From NCBI RefSeq assembly GCF_907165045.1, contig NZ_CAJRAU010000009.1, positions 62,001 to 126,000 of the forward strand: a DNA stretch of 64,000 nt, in the 5' to 3' direction. Shown piece after piece: positions 24,160 through 32,823 of the stretch (its first letter is position 1; each line of letters opens with the position of its first letter). The stretch is from Dyadobacter linearis (lineage in GTDB: Bacteria; Bacteroidota; Bacteroidia; Cytophagales; Spirosomataceae). The position numbers and the translations under genes were made by a program. Below the pieces are notes generated by a model. It saw only the letters and a program-made list of their open reading frames with translations, searched no databases and was not told where the DNA came from.

Positions 24160-25409
24160 GCGTGTTGTTTCTGGGGAATATTGATCCTGAAAGTACTTCC
24201 TTTTCCTAATGTACTTTCCAGTTCGAGTTTCCAGCGGTGAGCCCGGACGATCTGTTTCACATAACTTAATCCGATCCCGAATCCTTTGACATTATGCACA
24301 TCGCCGTAAGGAATGCGGAAGAACTGGTTAAATATCTTCTTTTGGTATTCAGGCGCAATTCCGATCCCGTGGTCGCGCACTGCGATTACGAGACATTTTC
24401 CTTTGTTGTAAATATCAATTTCAACTTCGGGCGCATCATCGGAATACTTTAATGCATTGTCTACCAGATTATTAATTACACACCTCAAATGAAATGGATC
24501 TGCTTCGATGATCTGGTTTTCGGCCTGGTCTTTAAATTTCACCTTATTTTCAAACGGAAGCAGCACAGACTTTATCATTTCGCCCACATTGATCTGCTCC
24601 TTTTGTAAAGTAAGTACATTCCGCTCAGCTTTGGCCATCGAAAGCACCATTTCGACCTGACCCTGCAACCTTAATATCTCATCCTGCACGATCTGAACAT
24701 AACGCTTGTGGCGTGCCGGCTGGGTTACAATATTGTCAGAATTCAAAACATCTGCTGCAATTCTTATCGTAGAAATCGGCGTTTGCAGCTCGTGGGTCAT
24801 GTTATTGACAAAATCACGCTGTACCTCCGAAAGCTGCTTTTGTCTCAAAATAACAAAAAGCGCATAAGCGAAAAGCGACACGGCGACAAGTACCAGCACC
24901 GACGACCAAATTGCGCGGTTGATACTACCTGCAAAATAGGTTTCCTGTTCTGGAAAGCGCACGCCGAAGTAATAGGGGTATTTATCTGTTTTGATCCAGT
25001 TGGAAGTCGGCGTTGGGATTTTTGCATTGTTTTTCGTGCTCAGCGACATTCCGTAGCGCATTCTGTTGGTCGTACAATCGTAAATTCCGACGTCGAAATC
25101 GGCAATCAGTTTGTATTTCTGAAAGCTTTCCTTGATAAAAACTTCCAGCAGCTCAGGCTGCGTAGTGGAGTTGGTATTGACCAGAAAATACTCGGGGGAA
25201 AGCTGCTCGACGGGGTTACTGGTTTGCATTACGCCATTTACCTGCGCCAGTTTTGCTGCTACATCCTGTAAAGCAACGTGGGCATTCTGGTTAAACTGCC
25301 GGTGCCGGAGGTCGAGCGCCTGTTTCACCCAGAAAATCTGCGTGATCACCACGCCTATAATCAGCAGTGCAGAAAAAACAGTAAGCGCTTGAATTGTTCG
25401 TCTCGACAT
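24156..25409 (-). CDS. Membrane sensor histidine kinase
   Basis: The 417-residue kinase has two membrane helices (about 9-28 and 168-188) enclosing a periplasmic sensor region of about 140 residues. The dimerisation and phosphoacceptor segment is NNMTHELQTPISTIRIAADVL with H206. The ATP-binding domain has NLVDNALKYS (N box), RDHGIGIAPEYQKKIFNQFFR (G1) and GFGIGLSYVKQI (G2). No HAMP domain is evident between the second helix and the H box. It precedes and overlaps the response regulator gene. The sensed signal is unknown. Confidence 0.94.
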   Translation of the reverse strand: MSRRTIQALTVFSALLIIGVVITQIFWVKQALDLRHRQFNQNAHVALQDVAAKLAQVNGVMQTSNPVEQLSPEYFLVNTNSTTQPELLEVFIKESFQKYKLIADFDVGIYDCTTNRMRYGMSLSTKNNAKIPTPTSNWIKTDKYPYYFGVRFPEQETYFAGSINRAIWSSVLVLVAVSLFAYALFVILRQKQLSEVQRDFVNNMTHELQTPISTIRIAADVLNSDNIVTQPARHKRYVQIVQDEILRLQGQVEMVLSMAKAERNVLTLQKEQINVGEMIKSVLLPFENKVKFKDQAENQIIEADPFHLRCVINNLVDNALKYSDDAPEVEIDIYNKGKCLVIAVRDHGIGIAPEYQKKIFNQFFRIPYGDVHNVKGFGIGLSYVKQIVRAHRWKLELESTLGKGSTFRINIPQKQHA

Positions 25410-25526
25410 TACAATAGTATAATAGTCAAATTTAAGACCATTTACACGAATACAACGGGAATGCAGCTTGCCTGCGCACCAAACTGGCGCGCTTTAACAT
25501 TCATTAACGCTTCGTTCCCGATTGAT

Positions 25527-26375
25527 TTATGAATAATACTGTACCAGTCCGCCCAGCGGCGTTTTTAGAATGCGGCCGGCTTGTAAACCTTTTGAGGCGA
25601 GTACGGATTTGAGAATATCCTGGTAGTAAAATGCGATCGATCCGGTGAAATGGACAGGATATTGATCTGCGTTTTTGTGTTTGAGAATGTATTTTTGGGT
25701 AAAAAGCGAAAATGCTTCTTCGAGCACATCCCGGATGTAGCTATGATCAGTATGCTCTGAAATAAATCCGGAAAACGTAGCAAAAAAGCGGTTTGGATAG
25801 GGTTTCTTATAAGCGTGGTCCAATATGTAGAGCCGATCTATTTCGGGATATTTTTTGGCAAATTTTTCGTGCAGATCAGCCGGAAGTTCATTTTGTAAAT
25901 AACTCACGACGAGCGTCTTACCGAGATAAGACCCACTTCCTTCGTCGCCCAGCCAGAATCCCAGCGAACCGATCTGGCGGACTATATTTTCGCCATCGTA
26001 AAATGCATTATTAGCCCCGGTTCCGAGAATGCACGCCAGTCCGGCACTATGCCCGCACAGGCCGCGTGCGGCACCCAGCATATCGGAAGCGACCTGAATT
26101 TCCGTAGCGGAGGGAATGCAATTTTGTAAAGCATCATAAACCGGCCGGCTCGATTTCTCGTCCGCACAGCCGGCTCCGTAAAAGAATATCTTATCAATAA
26201 CAACCTGAATTTGAGGGAGTACCTGCTTTTCAATTACAGGAATAATCTCTTCCGCCGACTGATAAAATGGATTAATACCTGCCGACTGGAATGTGGCTAG
26301 TCGCGAGCCGCTTTTTGTGACAACCCAATCGGTCTTCGTGGAGCCGCTGTCGGCTATTAAAAATGTAGATTCCAT
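25527..26375 (-). CDS. BadF/BadG/BcrA/BcrD ATPase family, N-acetylglucosamine kinase-like
   Basis: The N terminus LIADSGSTKTDWVV is the phosphate-1 motif of ASKHA sugar kinases, and ACILGTGANNAFYDG plus LGFWLGDEGSGSYLGKTLV are the adenosine and second phosphate loops typical of eukaryote-like GlcNAc kinases. At 282 residues this fits the Bacteroidota single-domain form, which is likely to phosphorylate N-acetylglucosamine from cell-wall recycling. It stands alone downstream of the small cytochrome b5-like gene, 10 bases from its stop. Confidence 0.85.
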   Translation of the reverse strand: MESTFLIADSGSTKTDWVVTKSGSRLATFQSAGINPFYQSAEEIIPVIEKQVLPQIQVVIDKIFFYGAGCADEKSSRPVYDALQNCIPSATEIQVASDMLGAARGLCGHSAGLACILGTGANNAFYDGENIVRQIGSLGFWLGDEGSGSYLGKTLVVSYLQNELPADLHEKFAKKYPEIDRLYILDHAYKKPYPNRFFATFSGFISEHTDHSYIRDVLEEAFSLFTQKYILKHKNADQYPVHFTGSIAFYYQDILKSVLASKGLQAGRILKTPLGGLVQYYS

Positions 26376-26385
26376 TTGACCGGGT

Positions 26386-26619
26386 TTAGAGTTTTTGTAA
26401 TCTGCCGATCACCTGAAAGCGCTTGAAAACCTGATCTGTGTGCGTCGCGTCGCCTAGTTCTTTTGTCAGATCCTGACCAGCCCAATGCTCGTAATGGTGC
26501 CCGTTTCGCCATAATCTCGACGAAGTGACGTCGTAAATGATCCCTTTGTAGGCACACCAGATCTCCTCTTTATCCTGACCATTCCGGAGCGCCAGCTGCG
26601 CACGCGTATATTCTTTCAT
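26386..26619 (-). CDS. Small cytochrome b5-like heme-binding domain protein
   Basis: The 77-residue product (start at 26619, MKEYTRAQLALRNGQDKEEIW) resembles stand-alone cytochrome b5-like domains: KGIIYDVTSSRLWRNGHHYEHWAGQDLT followed by ATHTDQVFKRF. The two histidine regions (HHYEH and THTD) would give axial ligands as in bacterial steroid/heme-binding b5 proteins. An in-frame upstream ATG at 26640 is less likely. It is on the same strand as the kinase gene downstream, 10 bases apart. The redox partner is unknown. Confidence 0.8.
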   Translation of the reverse strand: MKEYTRAQLALRNGQDKEEIWCAYKGIIYDVTSSRLWRNGHHYEHWAGQDLTKELGDATHTDQVFKRFQVIGRLQKL

Positions 26620-26756
26620 GAAGGTAAATTTTGCCTGCAATTTAATGATATCAACCGGCGGCTATAAAATTAAAATGATCTTGATCGAATATTTTGATAT
26701 TCAGACTAAAAAGTGGGAACTTGGCGTTGTGTTAAGAAATTTTTGAAAAAAGATCT

Positions 26757-27212
26757 ATGAAAAAAAGTTACTCTCTGATATGGTGTATTGCTCTGGTTTT
26801 CACATTGATAACCGCGGGATGTAAAGAAAAAGTAAAGCCCGTTTCTGAGCGAATTGCCAAGGCGTGGACAGCGGAATCTGTAAAACACGGAACTGTGGCG
26901 GCTTATTCAAGAGGCGGATCCAGCAACCAGTTTCCGGGATACTCGGCATTCAGGCTGGTACTTACCAATGCAGCAGGCGCAATGACCGTTTCATTTACAG
27001 ACTTTGAAGGAAGCACTTTCAACGGAACCTGGGCATTAGAAGGAGATAGCAAGTTGATATTGAGTGGATTGACTCCGCAGCCGACCGGAACAGGCGGTAC
27101 CATTGAATTTACGATCAATTCAATCGACGATGCCAAACTGGTATTGACCCGGTTGAAAGGCAGCTCAAAAACGGGCGGCTCGATCAACGAATACACTTTG
27201 ACAAATCCATAG
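26757..27212 (+). CDS. Hypothetical lipoprotein (lipocalin-like beta-barrel suspected)
   Basis: The family is not recognised with certainty. The 151-residue protein has a lipoprotein signal (IWCIALVFTLITAGC). A beta-rich domain follows, with segments such as FRLVLTNAAGAMTVSFTDFEG, FNGTWALEGDSKLILSGL and DAKLVLTRLKGSS, reminiscent of small Bacteroidota lipocalin-like proteins. It is a single gene with its own terminator, divergent from the cytochrome b5-like gene. Confidence 0.75.
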   Translation: MKKSYSLIWCIALVFTLITAGCKEKVKPVSERIAKAWTAESVKHGTVAAYSRGGSSNQFPGYSAFRLVLTNAAGAMTVSFTDFEGSTFNGTWALEGDSKLILSGLTPQPTGTGGTIEFTINSIDDAKLVLTRLKGSSKTGGSINEYTLTNP

Positions 27213-27241
27213 GAATACATATACTTAATATTTTGAATTGT

Positions 27242-27278
27242 GAAGCCATTTCCGACCGGAAGTGGCTTCGCTTTTTTT
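27242..27278 (+). terminator. Intrinsic terminator after the lipoprotein gene
   Basis: GAAGCCATTTCC (27242-27253) pairs with GGAAGTGGCTTC (27258-27269) with one mismatch, and a run of seven T follows at 27272-27278. Confidence 0.88.
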
Positions 27279-27281
27279 GTC

Positions 27282-27289
27282 TAATTTTG
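27282..27289 (+). promoter_or_regulatory. Possible -7 element directly before the thiL ATG
   Basis: TAATTTTG matches the Bacteroidota -7 consensus TAnnTTTG and ends five bases before the thiL ATG at 27294. Transcription from it would start at or next to the ATG and give a leaderless mRNA. No clear -33 element is seen because the upstream terminator occupies that position. Confidence 0.35.
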
Positions 27290-27293
27290 CAGC

Positions 27294-28313
27294 ATGGAAA
27301 GCAGAACAGAAATCAGCAGCCTGGGTGAATTCGGGCTGATACAGAGAATAAATAAAGGAGTGACAAATACGCAGCCGGATACTGTTACGGGTATCGGCGA
27401 CGATGCGGCGGTAATGGATATTGGTGAAGAATATGGGCTGTTAACCACCGATCTGCTGCTGGAAGGCGTGCATTTCGACCTTACCTTTTTTCCACTTAAA
27501 CATCTGGGATACAAATCAATAGCAGCCAGCGTTTCGGACATTGCTGCAATGAACGGATATCCCCGGCAGGTTACTGTAAATATTGCGATCAGCAACCGGT
27601 TTTCGGTTGAGGCGATCGATGAATTTTATGCGGGCGTGAGAACGGCCTGCAAGGATTTCAGCGTGGATCTGGTGGGCGGCGATACTTCTTCTTCGAGATC
27701 CGGATTATTGATCTCGGTAAGTGTATTTGGGAAAGTTAAAAAAGACAAGGTTGTTTACAGAAATACAGCAAAGCCAAACGATTTGCTGTGCGTAACGGGA
27801 GATCTGGGCGGGGCTTATCTTGGTTTGCAGCTACTGGAAAGGGAAAAACAGGTTTTTCTGACTAACCCGGATATGCAGCCGGAGCTGGAAGGTAAGGATT
27901 ATGTGATACAACGTCAGTTGCGCCCCGAGGCAAGAATGGACGTGATTTATGAACTCGAAGAAGCGGGTGTAACGCCAACTTCCATGATCGACGTTTCCGA
28001 CGGGCTGGCTTCCGATCTGCTGCATATTTGTGCCCAATCGGGCGTTGGAGCGGTGGTTTTTGAAGAAAGATTGCCTATTGATGAGCAAACTTATCTGGCA
28101 GCTACGGAACTCAATCTGAGCCCGATAACCGCTGCATTGAATGGAGGAGAAGATTATGAGCTGTTATTTACAGTTTCTCAGGCAGACTACGAAAAGATCA
28201 AAAACAACCCCAAAATCACATTTGTAGGTTATATAGCAGATAAAAGTGAAGGAGTTTCTCTGCATACCAAAGGTGACAGCCGCGTGCCGATGACCGCGCA
28301 GGGCTGGACCTGA
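27294..28313 (+). CDS. thiL: Thiamine-monophosphate kinase
   Basis: ThiL phosphorylates thiamine monophosphate to the active diphosphate. The 339-residue protein has the AIR-synthase/PurM-like fold with TGIGDDAAVMD (metal and ATP site), TTDLLLEGVHFDL, KSIAASVSDIAAMNG, VGGDTSSSRSG and a late DVSDGLASDL and NGGEDYELLFT. It stands alone, without other thi genes. The ATG follows a possible -7 box almost directly. Confidence 0.95.
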   Translation: MESRTEISSLGEFGLIQRINKGVTNTQPDTVTGIGDDAAVMDIGEEYGLLTTDLLLEGVHFDLTFFPLKHLGYKSIAASVSDIAAMNGYPRQVTVNIAISNRFSVEAIDEFYAGVRTACKDFSVDLVGGDTSSSRSGLLISVSVFGKVKKDKVVYRNTAKPNDLLCVTGDLGGAYLGLQLLEREKQVFLTNPDMQPELEGKDYVIQRQLRPEARMDVIYELEEAGVTPTSMIDVSDGLASDLLHICAQSGVGAVVFEERLPIDEQTYLAATELNLSPITAALNGGEDYELLFTVSQADYEKIKNNPKITFVGYIADKSEGVSLHTKGDSRVPMTAQGWT

Positions 28314-28335
28314 TATTTAAATAGAAAAATAATGA

Positions 28336-28367
28336 AAAGGCACGATCGCGCAGGTCGTGCCTTTTTT
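28336..28367 (+). terminator. Intrinsic terminator after thiL
   Basis: AAAGGCACGA (28336-28345) and TCGTGCCTTT (28355-28364) are perfect complements, with a T run to 28367. Confidence 0.88.
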
Positions 28368-28455
28368 ATTTACTGCAAAAGCAAAAGAGCAGCCACGCAA
28401 CCATCGGAGGTTTTTCGCCGTAATCGCGACAACCAATTCATCTCTAACAATAAAA

Positions 28456-29319
28456 ATGAATCCGATGAAAATCTTTTCCATTACCCGCAGTCTGCTAGCG
28501 CTGGGGCTATTACTGGCAGTGACGATTTCCTGCTCTGACGATGATAATAATCAACAGCCGGTTCCTAATGATGTGATGCTAAAAGATGCCGGCTCGCTGG
28601 GGAAGGTTTTGACAGATAAGGAAGGGAGAACGCTTTACTTTTTTACAAAAGATGCAGGCACAACTTCGGTTTGCACAGGTCAATGCGTAACGCGCTGGCC
28701 GGTATTTTCAATAGCGAATCCGTCTTCTATCAAGCTGGACGCAGGTCTGAAAGCTTCTGATTTCGCCAATATCACGCGGACCGACGGTGTCACTCAAACC
28801 ACTTACAAAGGCTGGCCGCTGTATTATTTTCAGGATGATGCGGCTGCGGGTGATGTGAAAGGCGAGGGCGTGGGGAATTTGTGGTATGTGGCTAAAACGA
28901 AGTACACGGTAATGCTTTCCAATGCGCAACTGGTTGGAAACGACGGTAAATCCTACAAGGCAGACTACACAGAAGGTACCGCAGAAACGCAATTTATCGT
29001 CGATAGCCTCGGCAGAACATTGTATGCATTTGCCCGCGATTCTTCAATGAACAACAATTGGACAACAAACGACGCCACCCACGACGCCACCTGGCCGATT
29101 TATGAGGTGAATACGATTGAGGATATTCCTTCGGCTCTGGATAAAACCTTATTCGGTACGATCACCGTTTTTGGTAAAAAACAGCTTACCTACAAAGGCT
29201 GGCCGCTTTACTATTTCGGATTGGATGCGATGGCCAAAGGACCAACGAAAGGAATAAGTTTTCCGCGGCCTGGCGTTTGGCCAATCGTCAACAAAGAATC
29301 ACCTATTGCACCTAAATAA
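28456..29319 (+). CDS. Secreted lipoprotein with PF03640-type repeats
   Basis: About 287 residues from the ATG at 28456, beginning with a lipoprotein signal (SLLALGLLLAVTISC). The rest consists of two similar halves, each with a segment like LTDKEGRTLYFFTKDAG or VDSLGRTLYAFARDSS, a tryptophan-containing TRWPVF or ATWPIY, and TYKGWPLYYF, present in both halves. Such repeats are known from secreted repeat proteins of unknown function (lipoprotein_15). CTGQC in the first half could form a disulphide or bind a cofactor. Role unknown. Confidence 0.82.
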   Translation: MNPMKIFSITRSLLALGLLLAVTISCSDDDNNQQPVPNDVMLKDAGSLGKVLTDKEGRTLYFFTKDAGTTSVCTGQCVTRWPVFSIANPSSIKLDAGLKASDFANITRTDGVTQTTYKGWPLYYFQDDAAAGDVKGEGVGNLWYVAKTKYTVMLSNAQLVGNDGKSYKADYTEGTAETQFIVDSLGRTLYAFARDSSMNNNWTTNDATHDATWPIYEVNTIEDIPSALDKTLFGTITVFGKKQLTYKGWPLYYFGLDAMAKGPTKGISFPRPGVWPIVNKESPIAPK

Positions 29320-29341
29320 ATTGATTTATTACAAAAGTGAG

Positions 29342-29372
29342 AAAGTGGCTTTCGAAAGGAAGTCACTTTTTT
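29342..29372. terminator. Hairpin shared by convergent genes
   Basis: AAAGTGGCTT (29342-29351) pairs with AAGTCACTTT (29360-29369) with one G-T pair, followed by T residues. It terminates the secreted repeat gene. Its end touches the stop region of the aminotransferase gene on the other strand. Confidence 0.75.
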
Positions 29373-30201
29373 ATTTACCCCAACCTGAAACCAGCTTTTC
29401 GAAAAGCTCCTGTAAAAATAACGTACGCTTTCCAGCCAGTCCGTCGCTTATAAGCTCGTCGCCGATCTGCACGACGGGCATTACCCATTTGGTGGTGCTG
29501 GTGGTGAAAACCTCGTCGGCTGTTATTACTTCCTGATAAAAGACCGGTCTTACTTCCACTTCAAAATGTGCCTCTGCGAGTTCCAGTACTACTTTTCGCG
29601 TGATACCGTTTAATATATTCCGATTGGAAGTGATCAGTTTTCCATCCCTGAAAATGAATATGTTACTTCTCGTCAGCTCGCTTACTTCTCCGTCTTTATA
29701 AAATAAAAGATCGGCCGCCCGCTGTCTTTTCATTTCATCCGCCATCAAAACCATGTGCACGTAATTGGTCGTTTTGATCTCAGGCAGGTCGCGCACATAT
29801 TGATAAGGAAGTACCTTAATACCTTTCAAACGGCCGGCTGGGTTATCCTGCGGCAGTGCCTCCGTTTTTATCAGGAAGTTGGGCTGGACCACATTTACGC
29901 TATCCGGTGCATAACCTCCCGTGAGTACAAAGCGGAATGCAACTTCCTGTTCGCCGGACAATGCGTGCAGATCGGCGAGTACCTTTTCGGTTTCGTTTTG
30001 TGAGATCGGAACTTGCAGTTTGAGCAGCCGCGCAGAGTTTTCAAATCGCTGCCAGTAATCGTCCCAGCGGAAAGGAACACCGTTATAGGTCCTGAAATAG
30101 TCAAACAAACCGTATCCGCGCAGTAAACCCAGGTCGTTTGTCGCGAATGCAGGCTGGTCTATCGGTATAATATCGCCGTTGAAGTACTGATAAAATGGCA
30201 T
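29371..30201 (-). CDS. Class IV aminotransferase (branched-chain/D-amino acid/ADC lyase family)
   Basis: A 276-residue fold-type IV PLP enzyme. Motifs include LLRGYGLFDYFRTYNGVPFRWDDYW at the N terminus, the PLP lysine in KTTNYVHMVLMADEMKRQ, and EVSELTRSNIFIFRDGKLIT followed by ILNGITRKVVLELA. The family covers branched-chain aminotransferase, D-amino-acid aminotransferase and 4-amino-4-deoxychorismate lyase. The short length is nearer the last two, and substrate choice cannot be made by eye. It is a single gene with divergent neighbours. Confidence 0.88.
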   Translation of the reverse strand: MPFYQYFNGDIIPIDQPAFATNDLGLLRGYGLFDYFRTYNGVPFRWDDYWQRFENSARLLKLQVPISQNETEKVLADLHALSGEQEVAFRFVLTGGYAPDSVNVVQPNFLIKTEALPQDNPAGRLKGIKVLPYQYVRDLPEIKTTNYVHMVLMADEMKRQRAADLLFYKDGEVSELTRSNIFIFRDGKLITSNRNILNGITRKVVLELAEAHFEVEVRPVFYQEVITADEVFTTSTTKWVMPVVQIGDELISDGLAGKRTLFLQELFEKLVSGWGK

Positions 30202-30403
30202 ATTGATCTGAAATCTGGTGGATTTTCAAAGTTATCATATTGTGGGAGAATAGCTCCAAAACAATGCAAAATCGAATTAATACATGAAATGTTATCCGCA
30301 AGACAAGGAAATTCCGCTACTTTGCATAAGTCGCCTCAACCGGCTGATAAGTTAAAATCTAAATATTGCGTCCTGATCTGATCAGGCGATTTCTGCACTT
30401 CGA

Positions 30404-31378
30404 ATGGTTAACCCCGAGCAATTACTGCAAACGCTTCAAGCCGAATTTGAGAAACATTCCTACGGCGAAAATCCGGCTGAACTTTACGAGCCGATCAGTT
30501 ATATAATGTCCCTTCACGGGAAACGTTTCCGCCCTTTGCTGACATTATTGTCGGCGTCGATCTATTCGGAAAATATCAGTGCGGCCTTGAAACCGGCTAT
30601 GGCGGTGGAGGTTTTTCACAATTTTACATTGATGCACGACGACATTATGGACCGTGCGCCGCTGCGAAGAGGAAAACCGACCGTGCACGAAAAATGGAAT
30701 GCAAATACGGCGATATTGTCGGGGGATGTGATGCTGATCCGCGCCTATGATCTTCTTTTGGATATTCCGAAAGAAAAGCTCAGGCTCGTACTGGAGCGGT
30801 TTAATCAAACTGCCGCGGAAGTGTGTGAAGGTCAGCAACTCGATATGAATTTCGAAACGCGCTGGAATGTGACGGAGGGAGAATATTTGGAGATGATCCG
30901 CCTGAAAACGTCGGTTCTGCTTGGTTTTGCATTGGAATTGGGTGGAATAATAGGCGGCGCGGATGAAGAATCCGTCAAGCTGCTTTATGCTGCCGGAGAA
31001 AATATGGGGATCGGTTTTCAACTAAAAGACGACCTACTGGACGTTTACGGTGACCCTTCGAAATTCGGAAAGCAGGTAGGCGGAGATATTATTGCGAACA
31101 AGAAAACGTTCCTATTGATCGAGGCGCTTTCGAAGGCCGACGAGGCGACCAAAAGTGAACTTGAAAAGTGGATTTCAGAGCCGGTTTTTGATGCCGAGGA
31201 AAAGATCAATGCGGTGAAAGCGATCTATGAGTCACTGAGTATCCGGAGCCTGACTGAACAAAAGATCAGTGATTATTTCGGAAAGGGGCTGGAAAACCTT
31301 CGAAATCTCAATATTGAAAATTCCCGGAAAGAGCCGCTGCTGCAATTTGCACAGCAACTGGTTGAGCGGGAAAAATAA
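30404..31378 (+). CDS. Polyprenyl (prenyl diphosphate) synthetase
   Basis: A trans-prenyltransferase that condenses isopentenyl diphosphate units for quinone or carotenoid precursors. The first Asp-rich motif is DDIMD (D79, D80, D83) followed by RRGKPTVHEKW, and the second is DDLLD (D209, D210, D213). The length of 324 residues fits. An aromatic residue, F74, lies five positions before the first Asp, a place that often limits chain length, so a medium chain product is possible (inference). It is followed by the rhomboid gene on the same strand after 24 bases. Confidence 0.93.
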   Translation: MVNPEQLLQTLQAEFEKHSYGENPAELYEPISYIMSLHGKRFRPLLTLLSASIYSENISAALKPAMAVEVFHNFTLMHDDIMDRAPLRRGKPTVHEKWNANTAILSGDVMLIRAYDLLLDIPKEKLRLVLERFNQTAAEVCEGQQLDMNFETRWNVTEGEYLEMIRLKTSVLLGFALELGGIIGGADEESVKLLYAAGENMGIGFQLKDDLLDVYGDPSKFGKQVGGDIIANKKTFLLIEALSKADEATKSELEKWISEPVFDAEEKINAVKAIYESLSIRSLTEQKISDYFGKGLENLRNLNIENSRKEPLLQFAQQLVEREK

Positions 31379-31402
31379 TGTTATTATTTAATTTTTGATT
31401 TT

Positions 31403-32032
31403 ATGTCACTTACCCTTCTGCTTGTCATTATTACATCTGGTATCAGTTATTATGCCTTCAACAATTACAGTTTGATGGATAAGCTGATCATGAACCCATA
31501 CAAAGTCACGAGGCGCAATGAATATTACCGGTTCGTAACATCCGGCTTTATACACGCTGACTTTGGGCATTTGATTTTCAATATGCTTAGTTTGTGGTTT
31601 GTAGGGGAAGGAATTGAGCGGCTTTTCGGAATGCTGTTCGGGCCCAGCGGGTCGCTGTATTTCCTGTTTCTTTATATAGTTGGGATTATCGTTTCTGATA
31701 TTCCAACCTTTATGAAGCACCGCAACAATTCAAATTACAACTCCCTGGGCGCTTCCGGAGGTGTTTCCGCTGTTTTGTTTGCGGCAATTCTCTTCGCTCC
31801 GACCATGACAATTTCCCTGTATTTCTTCATCAAAATGAAGGCTTTCATTTTCGGAATCTTATTCCTGGGATATTCGCTTTATGAAGCAAAAAAGGGCACG
31901 AGTTATGTCAATCACAGCGCGCACATGTACGGAGCGATCTTCGGAATGATGTTTATGGCGATTGTTTATCCAGCGGCGGTGCCGGGATTTTTTCAGCAAA
32001 TTGGCGATTGGCTCGGCACATTAACGCCGTAA
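31403..32032 (+). CDS. Rhomboid-family intramembrane serine protease
   Basis: The 209-residue membrane protein has six hydrophobic segments and the rhomboid catalytic features: HADFGHLIFNM (about 51-61), GASG with the nucleophile S118, and H174 in SAHMYGA. It lies downstream of the polyprenyl synthase gene and may be co-transcribed with it. The stop is one base from the stop of the convergent psd gene, with no room for a terminator. Substrates are unknown. Confidence 0.93.
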   Translation: MSLTLLLVIITSGISYYAFNNYSLMDKLIMNPYKVTRRNEYYRFVTSGFIHADFGHLIFNMLSLWFVGEGIERLFGMLFGPSGSLYFLFLYIVGIIVSDIPTFMKHRNNSNYNSLGASGGVSAVLFAAILFAPTMTISLYFFIKMKAFIFGILFLGYSLYEAKKGTSYVNHSAHMYGAIFGMMFMAIVYPAAVPGFFQQIGDWLGTLTP

Positions 32033-32033
32033 A

Positions 32034-32693
32034 TTATTTCAATTCAGCCAGTACCGTCACGCTGCCTACGGTTTTGTCTTGCAGGTTAACTTTGATCTCC
32101 GCATCGAGCGGAACGAAGATATCGACGCGGGAGCCGAACTTGATAAAACCCATTTCGGTGCTCTGCTCTACCTGGTCGCCTTCTTTTACGTACCAGCGAA
32201 TGCGGCGCGCGGCAGCTCCTGCAATTTGTCTGAACAGAATATCGATCCCTTCTAATGTCCTGATTACTACCGTGGTACGTTCATTATCCGTGCTGGATTT
32301 TGGATGCCACGCTACCAGATAAAGTCCGGCGTGGTATTTGAAATACTGCACAACGCCACTTACCGGGTTCCAGTTGATGTGCACATTCAGCGGCGACATG
32401 AATATGCTGATCTGTCTTCTTGGCCCATTAAAGTATTCCGTTTCAACGACTTCTTCAATCACAACCACTTTTCCGTCACAAGGCGCTACGATTTGTCGGT
32501 CGCTTTTGTGCACTACGCGGGTCGGGACGCGGAAAAACTGGACAACCAGCAGAAGCACAAAGATGCTGCCGATAATTGCCAACATCGGGATCCAGTAACC
32601 GTCCGGAAGGAGGTAATTAATCCCTAAGTTGATCAGTACCAGAACGATAATTGTGATTAAGATAATGGTATATCCTTCCTTGTGAAGCTTCAT
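32034..32693 (-). CDS. psd: Phosphatidylserine decarboxylase (short form)
   Basis: This pyruvoyl enzyme makes phosphatidylethanolamine from phosphatidylserine. The short 219-residue form has an N-terminal membrane helix region (about 8-60), FFRVPTR, ISIFMSPLNVHINWNPVSG, and the self-cleavage site G187-S188 in KFGSRVDIFVP, a variant of the LGST motif. The serine becomes the pyruvoyl group. A CDP-diacylglycerol/serine transferase gene, a common neighbour, is not beside it. Confidence 0.93.
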   Translation of the reverse strand: MKLHKEGYTIILITIIVLVLINLGINYLLPDGYWIPMLAIIGSIFVLLLVVQFFRVPTRVVHKSDRQIVAPCDGKVVVIEEVVETEYFNGPRRQISIFMSPLNVHINWNPVSGVVQYFKYHAGLYLVAWHPKSSTDNERTTVVIRTLEGIDILFRQIAGAAARRIRWYVKEGDQVEQSTEMGFIKFGSRVDIFVPLDAEIKVNLQDKTVGSVTVLAELK

Positions 32694-32762
32694 GTTGATG
32701 GAATATTGTGTTAATGCGCTACAATAACTGCAAATATCGTATAAATCTTGATTTTACGGCAG

Positions 32763-32801
32763 CAAAAAGCCCTGCCTTTCTGTTCTGAGAAGGCAGGGCT
32801 T
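32763..32801 (-). terminator. Intrinsic terminator after secA
   Basis: The arms AAGCCCTGCCTT (32767-32778) and AAGGCAGGGCTT (32790-32801) are perfect 12-base complements. On the minus strand a T run follows. It lies 22 bases past the secA stop. Confidence 0.92.
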
Positions 32802-32823
32802 GTATTATTTTTCAGAAAAACGA

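Noticed and set aside
24708-25271. Plus-strand open frame of 187 codons
   Set aside because: It lies wholly opposite the histidine kinase, which has clear conserved motifs; no domain is visible in the antisense product.
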